A stretch of 64,000 nucleotides of DNA from Amycolatopsis sp. CA-128772 (GCF_002904295.1 NZ_PPHG01000077.1:106948-170947), one strand, 5' to 3'; positions 10,724 through 19,135 are shown, numbered from the stretch's first letter. The notes: a model not told the origin generated them from the letters alone. Program-made: numbers and translations.

Positions 10724-12001
10724 GTGGATCTGGTCGGGGAGTTCGTAGCTCGCTACGTCAAGGAGTACGACTACTACTCGCACGCCGCCCGCTTGGTCGC
10801 GGAGATCCTGGAGGAGAACCTGCGGACGGCGGGCGTCCGGTGCATGGTCACCTCTCGGGCCAAGTCGGTCTCGCGCTTGGCCGACAAGTGCCGGAAACGC
10901 GCCCTCGACAAGCCGTACTCGTCCATCGAGGACATCTACAACGATATCGCCGACCTGGCCGGCGTCCGCGTCGCGCTCTATTTCCCGGCCGAAGAGGAGC
11001 AGGTAGACGCGGAGATATCCCGGTCGTTCCACCGGCTGGAGCCCGCCAAGCGGTTCCCTCGTGAGGAGAAGCAAGCGACCGACGAGGGCGAACCGCGCTA
11101 CGTGAAGCGCTTCTCGGGCTACAAGGCAACACACCACCGGGTGCAGCTCAAGGAATCCGAGCTGGGCGAACCGGACCGCCGGTACGCGGGAGCCAGGGTG
11201 GAGGTGCAGGTCGCCTCTGTCTTGATGCACGGCTGGGCCGAAGTCGAACACGATCTCGTCTACAAACCGCTCGAGGGCGCTCTGTCGACCGAGGAACTCG
11301 CCATCCTGGATCAGTTGAACGGACTGGTGCTGGCCGGAGAGATCGCGCTGGAGCGGCTTCAGGCGGCGGGCGAGTCTCGGGTGGCGCAGGAGGGAAGGCA
11401 GTTCGTCAACCACTACGAGCTCACAGTCCACCTGCTCGATCGGGCCAAAACCGTTCTGGCGGACAAGGAAGTCCATGACTGGGGCCTCGGTCGGGTCGAC
11501 CTGCTGTTCGACCTTCTCGTTCGCCTGGGCAAAGCCACGCCGAAGGCGCTCAAGCCTTATTTGGAGGACCTGCACGGCAACGTCGAGATGCGTCCTCTTG
11601 CCGAGCAGGTGGTCGACGCCTTGCTGGCCGAAGATGCGGCTCGTTACGACGTGTTCCGGTCCGTCCGTGCGGAGTCGTACGGTCGTGGCCCCCACGGTGC
11701 GTCGGAAAGTTCGAGCCTGGACCAGCAGATCGGCCGGTTCCTCAGGCTTTGGGCCGAGCTTGAGGTCTTGGTGCGGCGCCTCGATGACGGAGCCGGTCAG
11801 CCGGTCGGGTTGGTCCTGAGGCGCCTTGCCGACAGGTGGCCGGACAACGCCAGGATCTTCAAAGAAGCCGACAACCTCCGGCGGCTGAGGAACCAGCTGG
11901 TGCACGGCATCGAGCCGCCTGACCTGGCCATCGTGAGCGACGCTTCGGATCTGCTCGAGCGAATCATCGCCGAACTCCGCCGGCTTTATCCCGACGCCTA
12001 G
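10724..12001 (+). CDS. RelA/SpoT-type nucleotidyltransferase fused to C-terminal HEPN domain
   Basis: 425 aa from a GTG at 10724, which has GGGGGAGG 6 bases upstream; longer forms (10604, 10682) lack such a site. Residues ~5-190 are a stand-alone Rel synthetase-like domain: RAKSVSRLADK (45-55), DIADLAGVRV (74-83), SGYKATHHRV (131-140), and VEVQVASVLMHGWAEVEHDL (159-178). No HD hydrolase, TGS or ACT domain is present. After a helical middle, the C-terminus (about 325-425) reads as a HEPN helical domain with R389-N-Q-L-V-H394, the RNxxxH motif of HEPN ribonucleases. GC and third-position bias are clearly lower than in neighbours, so recent transfer is likely. Possible toxin or phage-defence protein; the fusion itself is read directly, the role is inferred. 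Confidence 0.8.
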   Translation: MDLVGEFVARYVKEYDYYSHAARLVAEILEENLRTAGVRCMVTSRAKSVSRLADKCRKRALDKPYSSIEDIYNDIADLAGVRVALYFPAEEEQVDAEISRSFHRLEPAKRFPREEKQATDEGEPRYVKRFSGYKATHHRVQLKESELGEPDRRYAGARVEVQVASVLMHGWAEVEHDLVYKPLEGALSTEELAILDQLNGLVLAGEIALERLQAAGESRVAQEGRQFVNHYELTVHLLDRAKTVLADKEVHDWGLGRVDLLFDLLVRLGKATPKALKPYLEDLHGNVEMRPLAEQVVDALLAEDAARYDVFRSVRAESYGRGPHGASESSSLDQQIGRFLRLWAELEVLVRRLDDGAGQPVGLVLRRLADRWPDNARIFKEADNLRRLRNQLVHGIEPPDLAIVSDASDLLERIIAELRRLYPDA

Positions 12002-12060
12002 ACCGGTTCGCCTCAGTGGTTGAGGTCCCGCGGCGGAGCCTGCTTCGAATCTTAGAGGAG

Positions 12061-12072
12061 TACCACGTGGTA
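12061..12072. promoter_or_regulatory. 12-bp palindrome TACCACGTGGTA
   Basis: Perfect palindrome 59 bp after the Rel-HEPN stop and 26 bp before the first MarR-type repeat. It shares the CCACGTGG core with the site upstream of padR. Function unknown. Confidence 0.35.
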
Positions 12073-12097
12073 TAGCTGACCCTACCCTGGCCGAAGA

Positions 12098-12141
12098 AGT
12101 TCGTGGTAAGAACTATGTATAGTCAGTTCGTAGTGCGAACT
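12098..12141. promoter_or_regulatory. Twin operator sites for MarR regulator
   Basis: Two 17-bp repeats with identical arms, AGTTCGTGGTAAGAACT (12098-12114) and AGTTCGTAGTGCGAACT (12125-12141), each AGTTC-N7-GAACT and 27 bp apart centre to centre. They lie 17-60 bp before the LLM oxidoreductase start, over the expected promoter. The second gene of that operon is a MarR regulator, which is the obvious ligand. Confidence 0.75.
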
Positions 12142-12157
12142 AAAACTGGGAGCAACC

Positions 12158-13048
12158 ATGGTGCACTTCGGCATCGGCGTGTCCACGGCGGTCACCGCCG
12201 TCCCCGAGACCCTGCAGCTGGCCGGCCAGGCCGACCGGAGCGGGCTCGACCTCATCACCGTCTCGGATCACCCGTACCACGCCGACCGGCTTGACGCGTA
12301 CGCCGAACTCGGCGTTCTGCTGGGCCGCACCGAACGGATCTCCGGCCTGGTCAGCGTCACGAACCTGCCGACGCGGCCCGCGTCGATGCTCGCCCGCACC
12401 ATCACCTCGCTCTCCGCGCTGACCGGCGGCCGGATCGTGCTCGGCATGGGTGTCGGGGGGCTGTGGGACGACATTGCGCGGCTCGGCTTCCCCAAGCTGA
12501 CGCCGGGGCAGGCCGTCCGGGCCTTCGAAGAGGGCATCCGGCTGGTGAAACTGCTCGGCGGGGGCGGCGCGCCGGTCACCTTCGACGGCGAGTTCCACCA
12601 GGTCACCGACCTGGAACCGGCGGCGGAGGAGGTGCCGCCGGTGTGGACCGGGTCCGTCGGGCCGAAGTCCCTCGCCGTCACCGGGCGGGTGGCCGACGGG
12701 TGGATGCCCGGGCACGCCGCCGACTGGCTCAGCGAGCGGTACCGGACCTCGCGGCCGGTGATCGACAAGGCCGCCGCCGACGCCGGGCGGGACCCCGCCG
12801 AGATCGCCACCGTCTACAACTTCCCCGGCCGGATCACCGCGGAGCCGCTGAGCCGGACCCGCGCCGACGACGGCCGCTGGATCGGCGGGGCGCCGGAGCA
12901 GTGGATCGAGGAACTCACCGGCGCCGTGCTGGAGCACGACGCCGCCGGGTTCGTGCTCTTCGGGCCCGGCGGCAGCACGCCCGACCGGACGGCGGCCGCG
13001 CGGTGGGCCGGGGAAATCGTGCCCGCGGTGCGGGAAGCCGTAGGCTGA
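12158..13048 (+). CDS. LLM class flavin-dependent oxidoreductase
   Basis: 296 aa, start ATG 12158 with GGGAG 5 bases upstream. It has the luciferase-like TIM-barrel features VSDHPYHADRLD, RTERISGLVSVTN, PASMLARTITSLSALTGGR and LGMGVGG, and ends with the WIGGAPEQWIEELTGAV segment seen in F420- or FMN-dependent members. Substrate cannot be told from sequence; members oxidise or reduce small hydrophobic compounds using FMN or coenzyme F420. It forms an operon with the MarR gene 4 bp downstream and is probably controlled by the twin repeats just upstream. Confidence 0.88.
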   Translation: MVHFGIGVSTAVTAVPETLQLAGQADRSGLDLITVSDHPYHADRLDAYAELGVLLGRTERISGLVSVTNLPTRPASMLARTITSLSALTGGRIVLGMGVGGLWDDIARLGFPKLTPGQAVRAFEEGIRLVKLLGGGGAPVTFDGEFHQVTDLEPAAEEVPPVWTGSVGPKSLAVTGRVADGWMPGHAADWLSERYRTSRPVIDKAAADAGRDPAEIATVYNFPGRITAEPLSRTRADDGRWIGGAPEQWIEELTGAVLEHDAAGFVLFGPGGSTPDRTAAARWAGEIVPAVREAVG

Positions 13049-13052
13049 CCGG

Positions 13053-13511
13053 ATGGGGAAGAGCGGGGCGGACCTCGGTGTGGTGGCCGGGCTCGTGCGG
13101 GCGTCGTTCCTGGTGAACGCCGTCTACGCCGAGTCCGCCCGCGAGTACGGGCTCACCGTTCAGCAGGGACAGCTGCTGTGCGTGCTGATGGCCCGGCCGT
13201 ACGGCATGGGCGACCTCGGCGCGACGCTCGGCCTGGAAAAGTCGAGCCTCACCGGGCTGGTCGACCGCGCGGTCCGGCGCGGGCTCGTCCGCCGCGAGCC
13301 CGACCCGGACGACCGCCGGGCCGTGCACGTCCTGCTGACCGTGGAAGGCCGTGACCTCGCGGAGGACTTCTACGCGGCGACGTGCCGCCGGGTCGACGAC
13401 CTGGCCACAACGCTGAGCCCGGCCGAGCGCGACCGGCTCGGAGCGCTGCTCGGCACGATCGTGCGCGAGAACGAAGCCCCGACGGTCTTCCTCGACGCCC
13501 TTCAGCCCTGA
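13053..13511 (+). CDS. MarR family transcriptional regulator
   Basis: 152 aa winged-helix repressor: LTVQQGQLLCVLMA, MGDLGATLGLEKSSLTGLVD (recognition helix) and RREPDPDDRRAVHVLLT (wing with the conserved DxRxxxV pattern). It follows the LLM oxidoreductase after 4 bp and probably autoregulates that operon through AGTTC-N7-GAACT sites. Its 3' end overlaps the convergent accE gene by 10 bp. Confidence 0.9.
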   Translation: MGKSGADLGVVAGLVRASFLVNAVYAESAREYGLTVQQGQLLCVLMARPYGMGDLGATLGLEKSSLTGLVDRAVRRGLVRREPDPDDRRAVHVLLTVEGRDLAEDFYAATCRRVDDLATTLSPAERDRLGALLGTIVRENEAPTVFLDALQP

Positions 13512-13720
13512 GGCAAACCCGAAGCGCGCCAAGCGTCTTCACCGGGGTGAAGCGGCTTGTGCAGCGAAGTGGCGTGATCGCCCCACCACGACGTACGCGG
13601 CTTCGGCTTCTCCGGCGCCTTCGCGGCCGACGCCGCGGCGACGACCGCCGTCAGCGCCGCCAGCTCGGCGTCGCTCGGGTTTCCTCGGACCACCCTCAGC
13701 AGGGGACGCTGCTCGCTCAC
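13502..13720 (-). CDS. accE5: Acyl-CoA carboxylase epsilon subunit
   Basis: 72 aa from a GTG at 13720 that overlaps the accD5 stop (GTGA). RPLLRVVRGNPSDAELAALT is the typical start of AccE, followed by an Ala/Lys/Pro-rich linker and the short C-terminal tail WGDHATSL...WRASGLPQG. AccE bridges alpha and beta subunits and raises activity of the AccA3-AccD5 complex in mycobacteria and streptomycetes. Gene order accD5-accE5 is conserved (Rv3280-Rv3281). Confidence 0.9.
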   Translation of the reverse strand: MSEQRPLLRVVRGNPSDAELAALTAVVAAASAAKAPEKPKPRTSWWGDHATSLHKPLHPGEDAWRASGLPQG

Positions 13721-15354
13721 AGCGGGATGTTCCCGTGCTTCTTGGGCGGCAGCGATTCCCGCTTGTTCCGCAGCAGGGTCAGCGCCCGGGCGACGTGCCC
13801 GCGGGTGTGCGCCGGCACGATCACCGAGTCGACGTACCCGCGCTCGGCGGCCGCGTACGGGTTGAGCAGCGTGTCCTCGTACTCCTGGATCAGCTCGGCC
13901 CGCAGCGCGTCGACGTCCTGGCCGTCGGCCGCCGCCTTCGCCAGGGTCTTGCGGTGGACGATGTTCGCCGCGCCCTGCGCGCCCATCACCGCGACCTGCG
14001 CGGTGGGCCAGGCCAGGTTGAGGTCGGCGCCGAGGTGCTTGGACCCCATGACGTCGTACGCGCCGCCGTACGCCTTGCGCGTGATCACCGTGACCAGCGG
14101 GACGGTCGCCTCCGCGTAGGCGTAGATCAGCTTCGCGCCGCGGCGGATGATGCCGTTCCACTCCTGGTCGGTGCCCGGGAGGAAGCCCGGGACGTCGACG
14201 AAGGTGAGCACCGGGATGTTGAACGCGTCGCAGGTGCGGACGAACCGCGCGGCCTTTTCGGAGGCGTCGATGTCGAGGCAGCCGGCGAACTGCGTCGGCT
14301 GGTTGGCCACCACGCCGACGCTGTGCCCGTCGACCCGGCCGAAGCCGACGATGATGTTCGGCGCGAACAGCTCGTGGACCTCGAGGAAGTCGCCGTCGTC
14401 GACGACGCGGGTGATCACCTCGTGCATGTCGTACGGGGTGTTCGGCGAGTCCGGGATGATCGTGTCGAGCTCGCGGTCGGCGTCGGTGACGTCCTCGAAG
14501 AAGCCGGGCCGGTCGGCCGGTGGCTCGAACGCCGGCGCGTCGGACAGGTTGTTCTGCGGCAGGTAGGAGAGCAGTTCCTTGACGTAGGCGATGGCGTCTT
14601 CGTCGTCGGAGCCCAGGTAGTGCGCGACGCCGGACTTCGTGTTGTGCGTGCGGCCGCCACCGAGCTCCTCGAAGGTGACGTCCTCGCCGGTGACCGTCTT
14701 CACGACGTCCGGGCCGGTGATGAACATCTGCGAGGTCTCGTCGACCATCACGACGAAGTCGGTCAGCGCGGGGGAGTAGACGTGCCCGCCCGCGTTCGCG
14801 CCCATGATCAGCGAAATCTGCGGGATGACGCCGGACGCCTTGACGTTCCGGTTGAAGATCTCGCCGTAGAGGCCGAGCGAGACGACACCCTCCTGGATGC
14901 GCGCGCCGCCGCCCTCGTTGATGCCGATGATCGGCCGGCCGGTCTTGATGGCCAGGTCCATCACCTTGACGATCTTCTCGCCGTAGACCTCGCCGAGGCT
15001 GCCGCCGAAGACGGTCACGTCCTGGCTGAACACGCACACCGGGCGGCCGTCGACCGTGCCGTAGCCGGTGACGACGCCGTCGCCGTACGGGCGGTTCTTC
15101 TCCTGGCCGAAGTTGGTCGAGCGGTGCCGGGCCAGCTCGTCGAGCTCGACGAAGGAGTTCTCGTCGAGCAGCAGCTCGATGCGCTCGCGGGCGGTCTTCT
15201 TGCCCTTGGCGTGCTGTTTCTCCACCGCACGGGCCGAGCCGGCGTGCACTGCTTCGTCATAGCGGCGATAGAGGTCGGCGAGCTTGCCGGCCGTGGTGTG
15301 AATGTCCGGTTCGTCCTCGGGCGGCGTCCCGAGCGGCTCCGTCGCACTGCTCAT
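13717..15354 (-). CDS. accD5: Acyl-CoA (propionyl-CoA) carboxylase beta subunit
   Basis: 545 aa, the usual AccD5/PccB length, with two crotonase-like carboxyltransferase halves. The first half holds TARERIELLLDENSF, NEGGGARIQEGV and GANAGGHVYSPALTDF; the second holds FVDVPGFLPGTDQEWNGIIR and RKAYGGAYDVMGSKHLGAD, the two oxyanion-hole regions. It transfers carboxylate from biotin-AccA to propionyl- or acetyl-CoA, giving methylmalonyl- or malonyl-CoA for lipid and polyketide synthesis. The Asp usually setting propionyl preference lies in the YEDTLLNPY-proximal region and was not checked. The stop overlaps the start of accE5. Confidence 0.95.
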   Translation of the reverse strand: MSSATEPLGTPPEDEPDIHTTAGKLADLYRRYDEAVHAGSARAVEKQHAKGKKTARERIELLLDENSFVELDELARHRSTNFGQEKNRPYGDGVVTGYGTVDGRPVCVFSQDVTVFGGSLGEVYGEKIVKVMDLAIKTGRPIIGINEGGGARIQEGVVSLGLYGEIFNRNVKASGVIPQISLIMGANAGGHVYSPALTDFVVMVDETSQMFITGPDVVKTVTGEDVTFEELGGGRTHNTKSGVAHYLGSDDEDAIAYVKELLSYLPQNNLSDAPAFEPPADRPGFFEDVTDADRELDTIIPDSPNTPYDMHEVITRVVDDGDFLEVHELFAPNIIVGFGRVDGHSVGVVANQPTQFAGCLDIDASEKAARFVRTCDAFNIPVLTFVDVPGFLPGTDQEWNGIIRRGAKLIYAYAEATVPLVTVITRKAYGGAYDVMGSKHLGADLNLAWPTAQVAVMGAQGAANIVHRKTLAKAAADGQDVDALRAELIQEYEDTLLNPYAAAERGYVDSVIVPAHTRGHVARALTLLRNKRESLPPKKHGNIPL

Positions 15355-15438
15355 TCCCGGGAGCTTAACTACTTGTCGGTCACTTCGCGTGTGGCGTAGG
15401 CAACGTCCTCGGGACTCTGCGGGTGGCCGACCCTCGCT

Positions 15439-16089
15439 TCAATCTGCGGCCGTCGGCCGGACCAAGCCTGACTCGTAGGCCGCTATCACCAGCTGGGCTC
15501 GGTCCCTGGCCGCCAGTTTGTGGAGCAGGCGGCCGATGTGGGTCTTCACCGTGGCGATTCCGACGTGGAGGCGTTGGGCTATCCCGTCGTTCGACAAGCC
15601 CCGGGCGATCAGGGCCAGGACCTCCTGCTCCCTCGCCGTCACCCCGGCCAGCCTCGTCACCGGGCCGGAGGGGAGCCTGGCGAACTCGGCCACCAGGCGT
15701 CTTGTCACCGAGGGGGCCAGCAGGGCGTCGCCCGAGGCCACTACCTCTATTGCCGACAGGAGGTCCGACGGGCGGGTGTCCTTCAGGAGGAAGCCGCTTG
15801 CTCCTGCTCGCAAGGCCGCGTACACGTACTCGTCCAGGTCGAACGTGGTCAGCATCAGGACCTTCACCGGGGTCTCCGCGCAGATCCTGCGGGTTGCCTC
15901 GATTCCGTCCATCTCCGGCATGCGGACGTCCATCAGGACCACGTCCGGGTGCTCCCGCCTGGTGAGGGCCACCGCCTCCACCCCGTCCGATGCTTCCCCC
16001 ACCACCTCCAGGTCCGGGGCGCTGTCGACCAGGACCCGGAAGCTTCCTCTCAACAGGGCCTGGTCGTCGGCTATCAGGACGCGGGTCAC
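15439..16089 (-). CDS. NarL/FixJ-type response regulator
   Basis: 216 aa from a GTG at 16089, overlapping the kinase stop (GTGA). The receiver domain starts VTRVLIADDQALLRGSFRVL, with phosphoacceptor Asp in HPDVVLMDVRMPEMDG and the switch Thr/Lys (MLTTFD, FLLKDTRPSDLL). The C-terminal LuxR HTH is VTAREQEVLALIARGLSNDG plus IATVKTHIGRLLHKL. It is the partner of the kinase at 16086-17189; targets are not evident. Confidence 0.93.
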   Translation of the reverse strand: MTRVLIADDQALLRGSFRVLVDSAPDLEVVGEASDGVEAVALTRREHPDVVLMDVRMPEMDGIEATRRICAETPVKVLMLTTFDLDEYVYAALRAGASGFLLKDTRPSDLLSAIEVVASGDALLAPSVTRRLVAEFARLPSGPVTRLAGVTAREQEVLALIARGLSNDGIAQRLHVGIATVKTHIGRLLHKLAARDRAQLVIAAYESGLVRPTAAD

Positions 16090-17189
16090 CTCGTCGCCGC
16101 CGTTTCGTACGGGAGGCTGGCGAAGACGCGGAACCCCTTGTCCCCTGCGGCCGCCGAGAATTCGCCGTTGTAGACCGCTACTCGCTCGCGCATTCCGATC
16201 AGGCCGTGGCCCGGGCGTGCCTCGCCGCCTCGGCCGTTGTCGGTCACCTCGATCGTCACCTCGCCGTCCGTTCCCCGCACGCGGATCCGGCACGTTGTCG
16301 CGGCTGCGTGCTTCACCACGTTCGTCAACGCTTCCTGGACTATCCGGTACACCGACTGGCCGACACCGCCGGGTAGCTCCGTGAGGCCGTCGATGGCCAG
16401 GTCGACCGCCGGGCCCGCCTGCTGGGCCCGCTCGGCCAACGCCCGCAGGTCATCCAGGGTCGGGGCCGGTGCCAGGGCCGGGACGCCCGTTCCGTCGCGG
16501 AGGACGCCGAGCATGCGTCGCAGCTCCGCCAGCGTCTCGCGGCTGGTGTCTTCGATGACCCGGAGGGCGTCGCGGGCCTGGTCCGGCTGCTCCAGGGCCA
16601 CGTGGTTGCCCACCGCCGCCTTCACCGCGATCAAGCTCATGCTGTGCGCCACGACGTCGTGCATCTCGCGGGCGATGCGCAAGCGTTCCGCCGAAACCGC
16701 TTGCTGGGCGTGGTTTTCGCGCTCGATCGCCGCGTGCTCGCGGCGGCCGTGGACCGCTATGCCCAGCGCGAAGCCGACGATCAGGGCCGAGGCGCCGAAG
16801 TTCACCGTGGTCGCCGTGCTCGGGTTCGGTACCGCCACCCCGACCAGGCCGATGCCGATCAGGCCGGCCGCGAAGCCGGCCCGCGAGGCTCGGCTCCCGC
16901 GGTGGACGACGAACGTGTACAGCGCGCAGCCGGCCGAGACCACCGCGATCGCCAGTACCGGGCCGCCGATCGGGACCGCTGCCGCCGTCGCCACCAGGGA
17001 CAGGATGTAAGCCGGACGGGGTGACCAGCGGCGCAGGACGATCGGGGCCACGCTCACCAGCAGGATTGTCCAGCCGAGCCAGCCCGGCGACCACGGTGGC
17101 AGTGACCACGCGCCCGCGGCCAGGTTGCCGCCGGCGCCCAGGGTCAGCGCCAGGACGGCCAGCACGTCCAGGACCACGCGAATGCGCAT
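16086..17189 (-). CDS. Sensor histidine kinase (HisKA_3, NarL-partner type)
   Basis: 367 aa. Four to six N-terminal membrane helices (about 5-150) form a sensor with almost no extracytoplasmic loop. The dimerisation segment has the phosphoacceptor His in RLRIAREMHDVVAHSMS, and the ATPase domain has YRIVQEALTNVVKHA, VTDNGRGG and GHGLIGMRERV. It is likely an intramembrane-sensing kinase responding to cell-envelope or drug stress. Forms a coupled pair with the downstream response regulator. Confidence 0.93.
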   Translation of the reverse strand: MRIRVVLDVLAVLALTLGAGGNLAAGAWSLPPWSPGWLGWTILLVSVAPIVLRRWSPRPAYILSLVATAAAVPIGGPVLAIAVVSAGCALYTFVVHRGSRASRAGFAAGLIGIGLVGVAVPNPSTATTVNFGASALIVGFALGIAVHGRREHAAIERENHAQQAVSAERLRIAREMHDVVAHSMSLIAVKAAVGNHVALEQPDQARDALRVIEDTSRETLAELRRMLGVLRDGTGVPALAPAPTLDDLRALAERAQQAGPAVDLAIDGLTELPGGVGQSVYRIVQEALTNVVKHAAATTCRIRVRGTDGEVTIEVTDNGRGGEARPGHGLIGMRERVAVYNGEFSAAAGDKGFRVFASLPYETAATR

Positions 17190-17223
17190 GAACCGAACGT
17201 AATGCCGGCTTCCCGTCCGCGCG

Positions 17224-18021
17224 TCAACCCGAGGTCGGATGCTCCGCGTAGTGCTTCTTCACGGCTTCGACGCGGTCGGGTGGCCAGTCCGGCAGGTCGA
17301 CGCCGTGGGTGGCGGCGAACAGCTTGTCGACCTGCTCGTGCCGGCGGGCCAGCTGCGCCGGGACGTCGTCCCCGGCCGCTTCGGTGAACTCGACACGGGT
17401 GCCTTCGCGGGGGTCGTGGACCAGCTGCCAGCCGGGTTCGCCGGGGAGCAGCGGGCGGAGCTCGTCCAGGGGTTTCCAGCCGAGGTCGCGGCGGAAGCGG
17501 ATCGTGCCGTCACCGAGGACTTCGCCGTCGTCGAGGCCGAACTGCTCCACATAGGACGCCATCCGCCCGTGCCATTCCCGCGGCTGTCCGGCCGTGCGAC
17601 CGGCGAGGCGGGCGTCCAGCGCGTCGAGGCAGACGTCCCAGCCGGCCGCGGTCCGGCCCGCCGCCAGCTTCGCGATCGCCGGGTCGCCGCGGCCGAACGT
17701 GTGGGTGAACCGCAGGAGGCTGCCGTCGCCGTCGGGGGCGATCAGCCAGCGCAGGGTGTCGTCGTTCCAGACGAAGGTGAACTCGCGGGGCGGGTCGGCG
17801 GTGATCACCCGCCCGGTCGTCGTGCTGTCCTCGCCGGGGAAAGTGAACCGGATCGCGCCGCCGGCCCGCAGCTCGACGTCGACCCGCGCGGGGAACCAGT
17901 GCGCGAGCTCGGCCGGGTCCGTGATCGCCCGCCACACCTTCTCCGGTGCGTGCTTCAACCGGCGTTCCAGCCGGAGCGCGGGGCGTTCGTCGGCGGTCTG
18001 CAGCGTCGCTCGTCCGGACAC
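17224..18021 (-). CDS. SRPBCC (AHSA1-like) domain protein
   Basis: 265 aa from a GTG at 18021 with GGGAGGA upstream. The first ~145 residues are an AHSA1/SRPBCC fold: LRLERRLKHAPEKVWRAITD, LAHWFPARVDVELRAGGAIR and PREFTFVWNDDTLRWLI, then GWDVCLDALDARLAG. The second half (about 160-265) is not clearly a second SRPBCC domain. Such proteins bind hydrophobic ligands; the true role is unknown. It is 55 bp downstream of a MarR gene on the same strand and may be co-transcribed. Confidence 0.82.
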   Translation of the reverse strand: MSGRATLQTADERPALRLERRLKHAPEKVWRAITDPAELAHWFPARVDVELRAGGAIRFTFPGEDSTTTGRVITADPPREFTFVWNDDTLRWLIAPDGDGSLLRFTHTFGRGDPAIAKLAAGRTAAGWDVCLDALDARLAGRTAGQPREWHGRMASYVEQFGLDDGEVLGDGTIRFRRDLGWKPLDELRPLLPGEPGWQLVHDPREGTRVEFTEAAGDDVPAQLARRHEQVDKLFAATHGVDLPDWPPDRVEAVKKHYAEHPTSG

Positions 18022-18076
18022 GGCGTCCTCCCGTGGATTGCCTGTGCCGGTATATAACCACCGGGGCATATTCAGG

Positions 18077-18493
18077 TCAAGCGCCGCGGACGGCGGTGAC
18101 CGCGGTGGCGAGTTCGGGGTCGCTCGCGGCCTTGTCGAGCGCGGTCTGCAGGACGGTGGTGTACGTCGGTTCTGTTTCCGCGTAGCGCCGGCGGCCGGCG
18201 TCGGTGATCACCGAGTAGACGCCGCGGCGGTCGTCCTCGCACAGGTCGCGGACGGTCAGGCCGGCGTCTTCGAGCCGGGCGCACATCCGGCTGACCGAGC
18301 TCTGGTTGAGGCCGATCGCCTCGGCGAGCTCCTGCATCCGCAGGCCGCCGCGCGGACCCGCGGCCAGCTTGCCGAGCGCGCGGTACTCGGACAGCCCGAG
18401 CCCGTGGCGCCGCTGCAGGGCTTTCGCGAGTTCCTGCTCGATCCGGGCGTGCAGCACGAGAACGCGGCCCCAGGCCTGCGCGTCGACGGTCAT
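18077..18493 (-). CDS. MarR family transcriptional regulator
   Basis: 138 aa: LGLSEYRALGKLA, LRMQELAEAIGLNQSSVSRM (recognition helix) and VRDLCEDDRRGVYSVITDAG (wing). It is divergent from the flavoreductase gene at 18572, with an imperfect 22-bp palindrome between the two starts, so it probably controls both. Confidence 0.9.
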   Translation of the reverse strand: MTVDAQAWGRVLVLHARIEQELAKALQRRHGLGLSEYRALGKLAAGPRGGLRMQELAEAIGLNQSSVSRMCARLEDAGLTVRDLCEDDRRGVYSVITDAGRRRYAETEPTYTTVLQTALDKAASDPELATAVTAVRGA

Positions 18494-18532
18494 CTCGGGC
18501 CTCCTCTTGACGTCAGGATAGTCCAGGGCCAG

Positions 18533-18554
18533 TATTTATATGTACATGCAAATA
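18533..18554. promoter_or_regulatory. MarR-type operator between divergent genes
   Basis: 22-bp imperfect palindrome centred on TGTACA (arms TATTTATATGT and ACATGCAAATA; 9 of 11 pairs match). AT-rich in a GC-rich genome and placed 40-61 bp from the marR start and just upstream of the flavoreductase ribosome site. Confidence 0.6.
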
Positions 18555-18571
18555 TCTGGAGGGGTTCGGAC

Positions 18572-19135
18572 ATGAGCGACCGCAGCTTCCTGTTCCTGGT
18601 CGGCGCCGCGCGGGCCGGCGGCAACACCGAGATGCTGGCCCGGCGGGCGGCGAGGGAGCTGCCCAAGGACGTGGCCCAGCGGTGGATCCGGCTGCCGGAG
18701 GTGCCGCTGCCACCGTTCGAGGACCGCCGTCACGGCGCGGGTTCGCACCCCGAGCCGGGCGAGAACGAGCGGCTCCTGATGGACGCGACGTTCGCGGCGA
18801 CCGACATCGTGATCGTGTCGCCGGTGTACTGGTATTCGGTGGCGGCGAGCGTGAAGCTCTACCTGGACTACTGGTCGGGCTGGATGCGCCTGCCGGTCGA
18901 ATTCAAGCCGCGGATGCGCGGTAAGGCGCTGTGGGGAGTGAGCGTGCTGAGCGAGACCGCGCGCGAGGCCCAGCCGCTGATCGGCACGTTGGAGCTGTGC
19001 GCGGAGTACCTGGGCATGCGGTGGGGCGGCGTGCTGCTCGGCAACGGCAGCCGCCCGGGCGACGTGCTGCTGGACACCGACGCGATGACGGCCGCGGAGA
19101 CCTTCTTCGCCGGCGCGGACCTGGTTACAGCGTAA
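18572..19135 (+). CDS. Flavodoxin-like NADPH-dependent FMN reductase
   Basis: 187 aa, ATG 18572 with GGAGGGG 7 bases upstream. LFLVGAARAGGNTEMLARRA is the FMN phosphate-binding loop (usually GSxRxxSN), and TDIVIVSPVYWYSVAASVKL is the conserved isoalloxazine-contacting segment. It would reduce FMN, quinones or other acceptors using NAD(P)H in the cytosol. Likely repressed by the divergent MarR. Its last 11 bp overlap the remnant of a decayed TetR gene on the other strand. Confidence 0.88.
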   Translation: MSDRSFLFLVGAARAGGNTEMLARRAARELPKDVAQRWIRLPEVPLPPFEDRRHGAGSHPEPGENERLLMDATFAATDIVIVSPVYWYSVAASVKLYLDYWSGWMRLPVEFKPRMRGKALWGVSVLSETAREAQPLIGTLELCAEYLGMRWGGVLLGNGSRPGDVLLDTDAMTAAETFFAGADLVTA

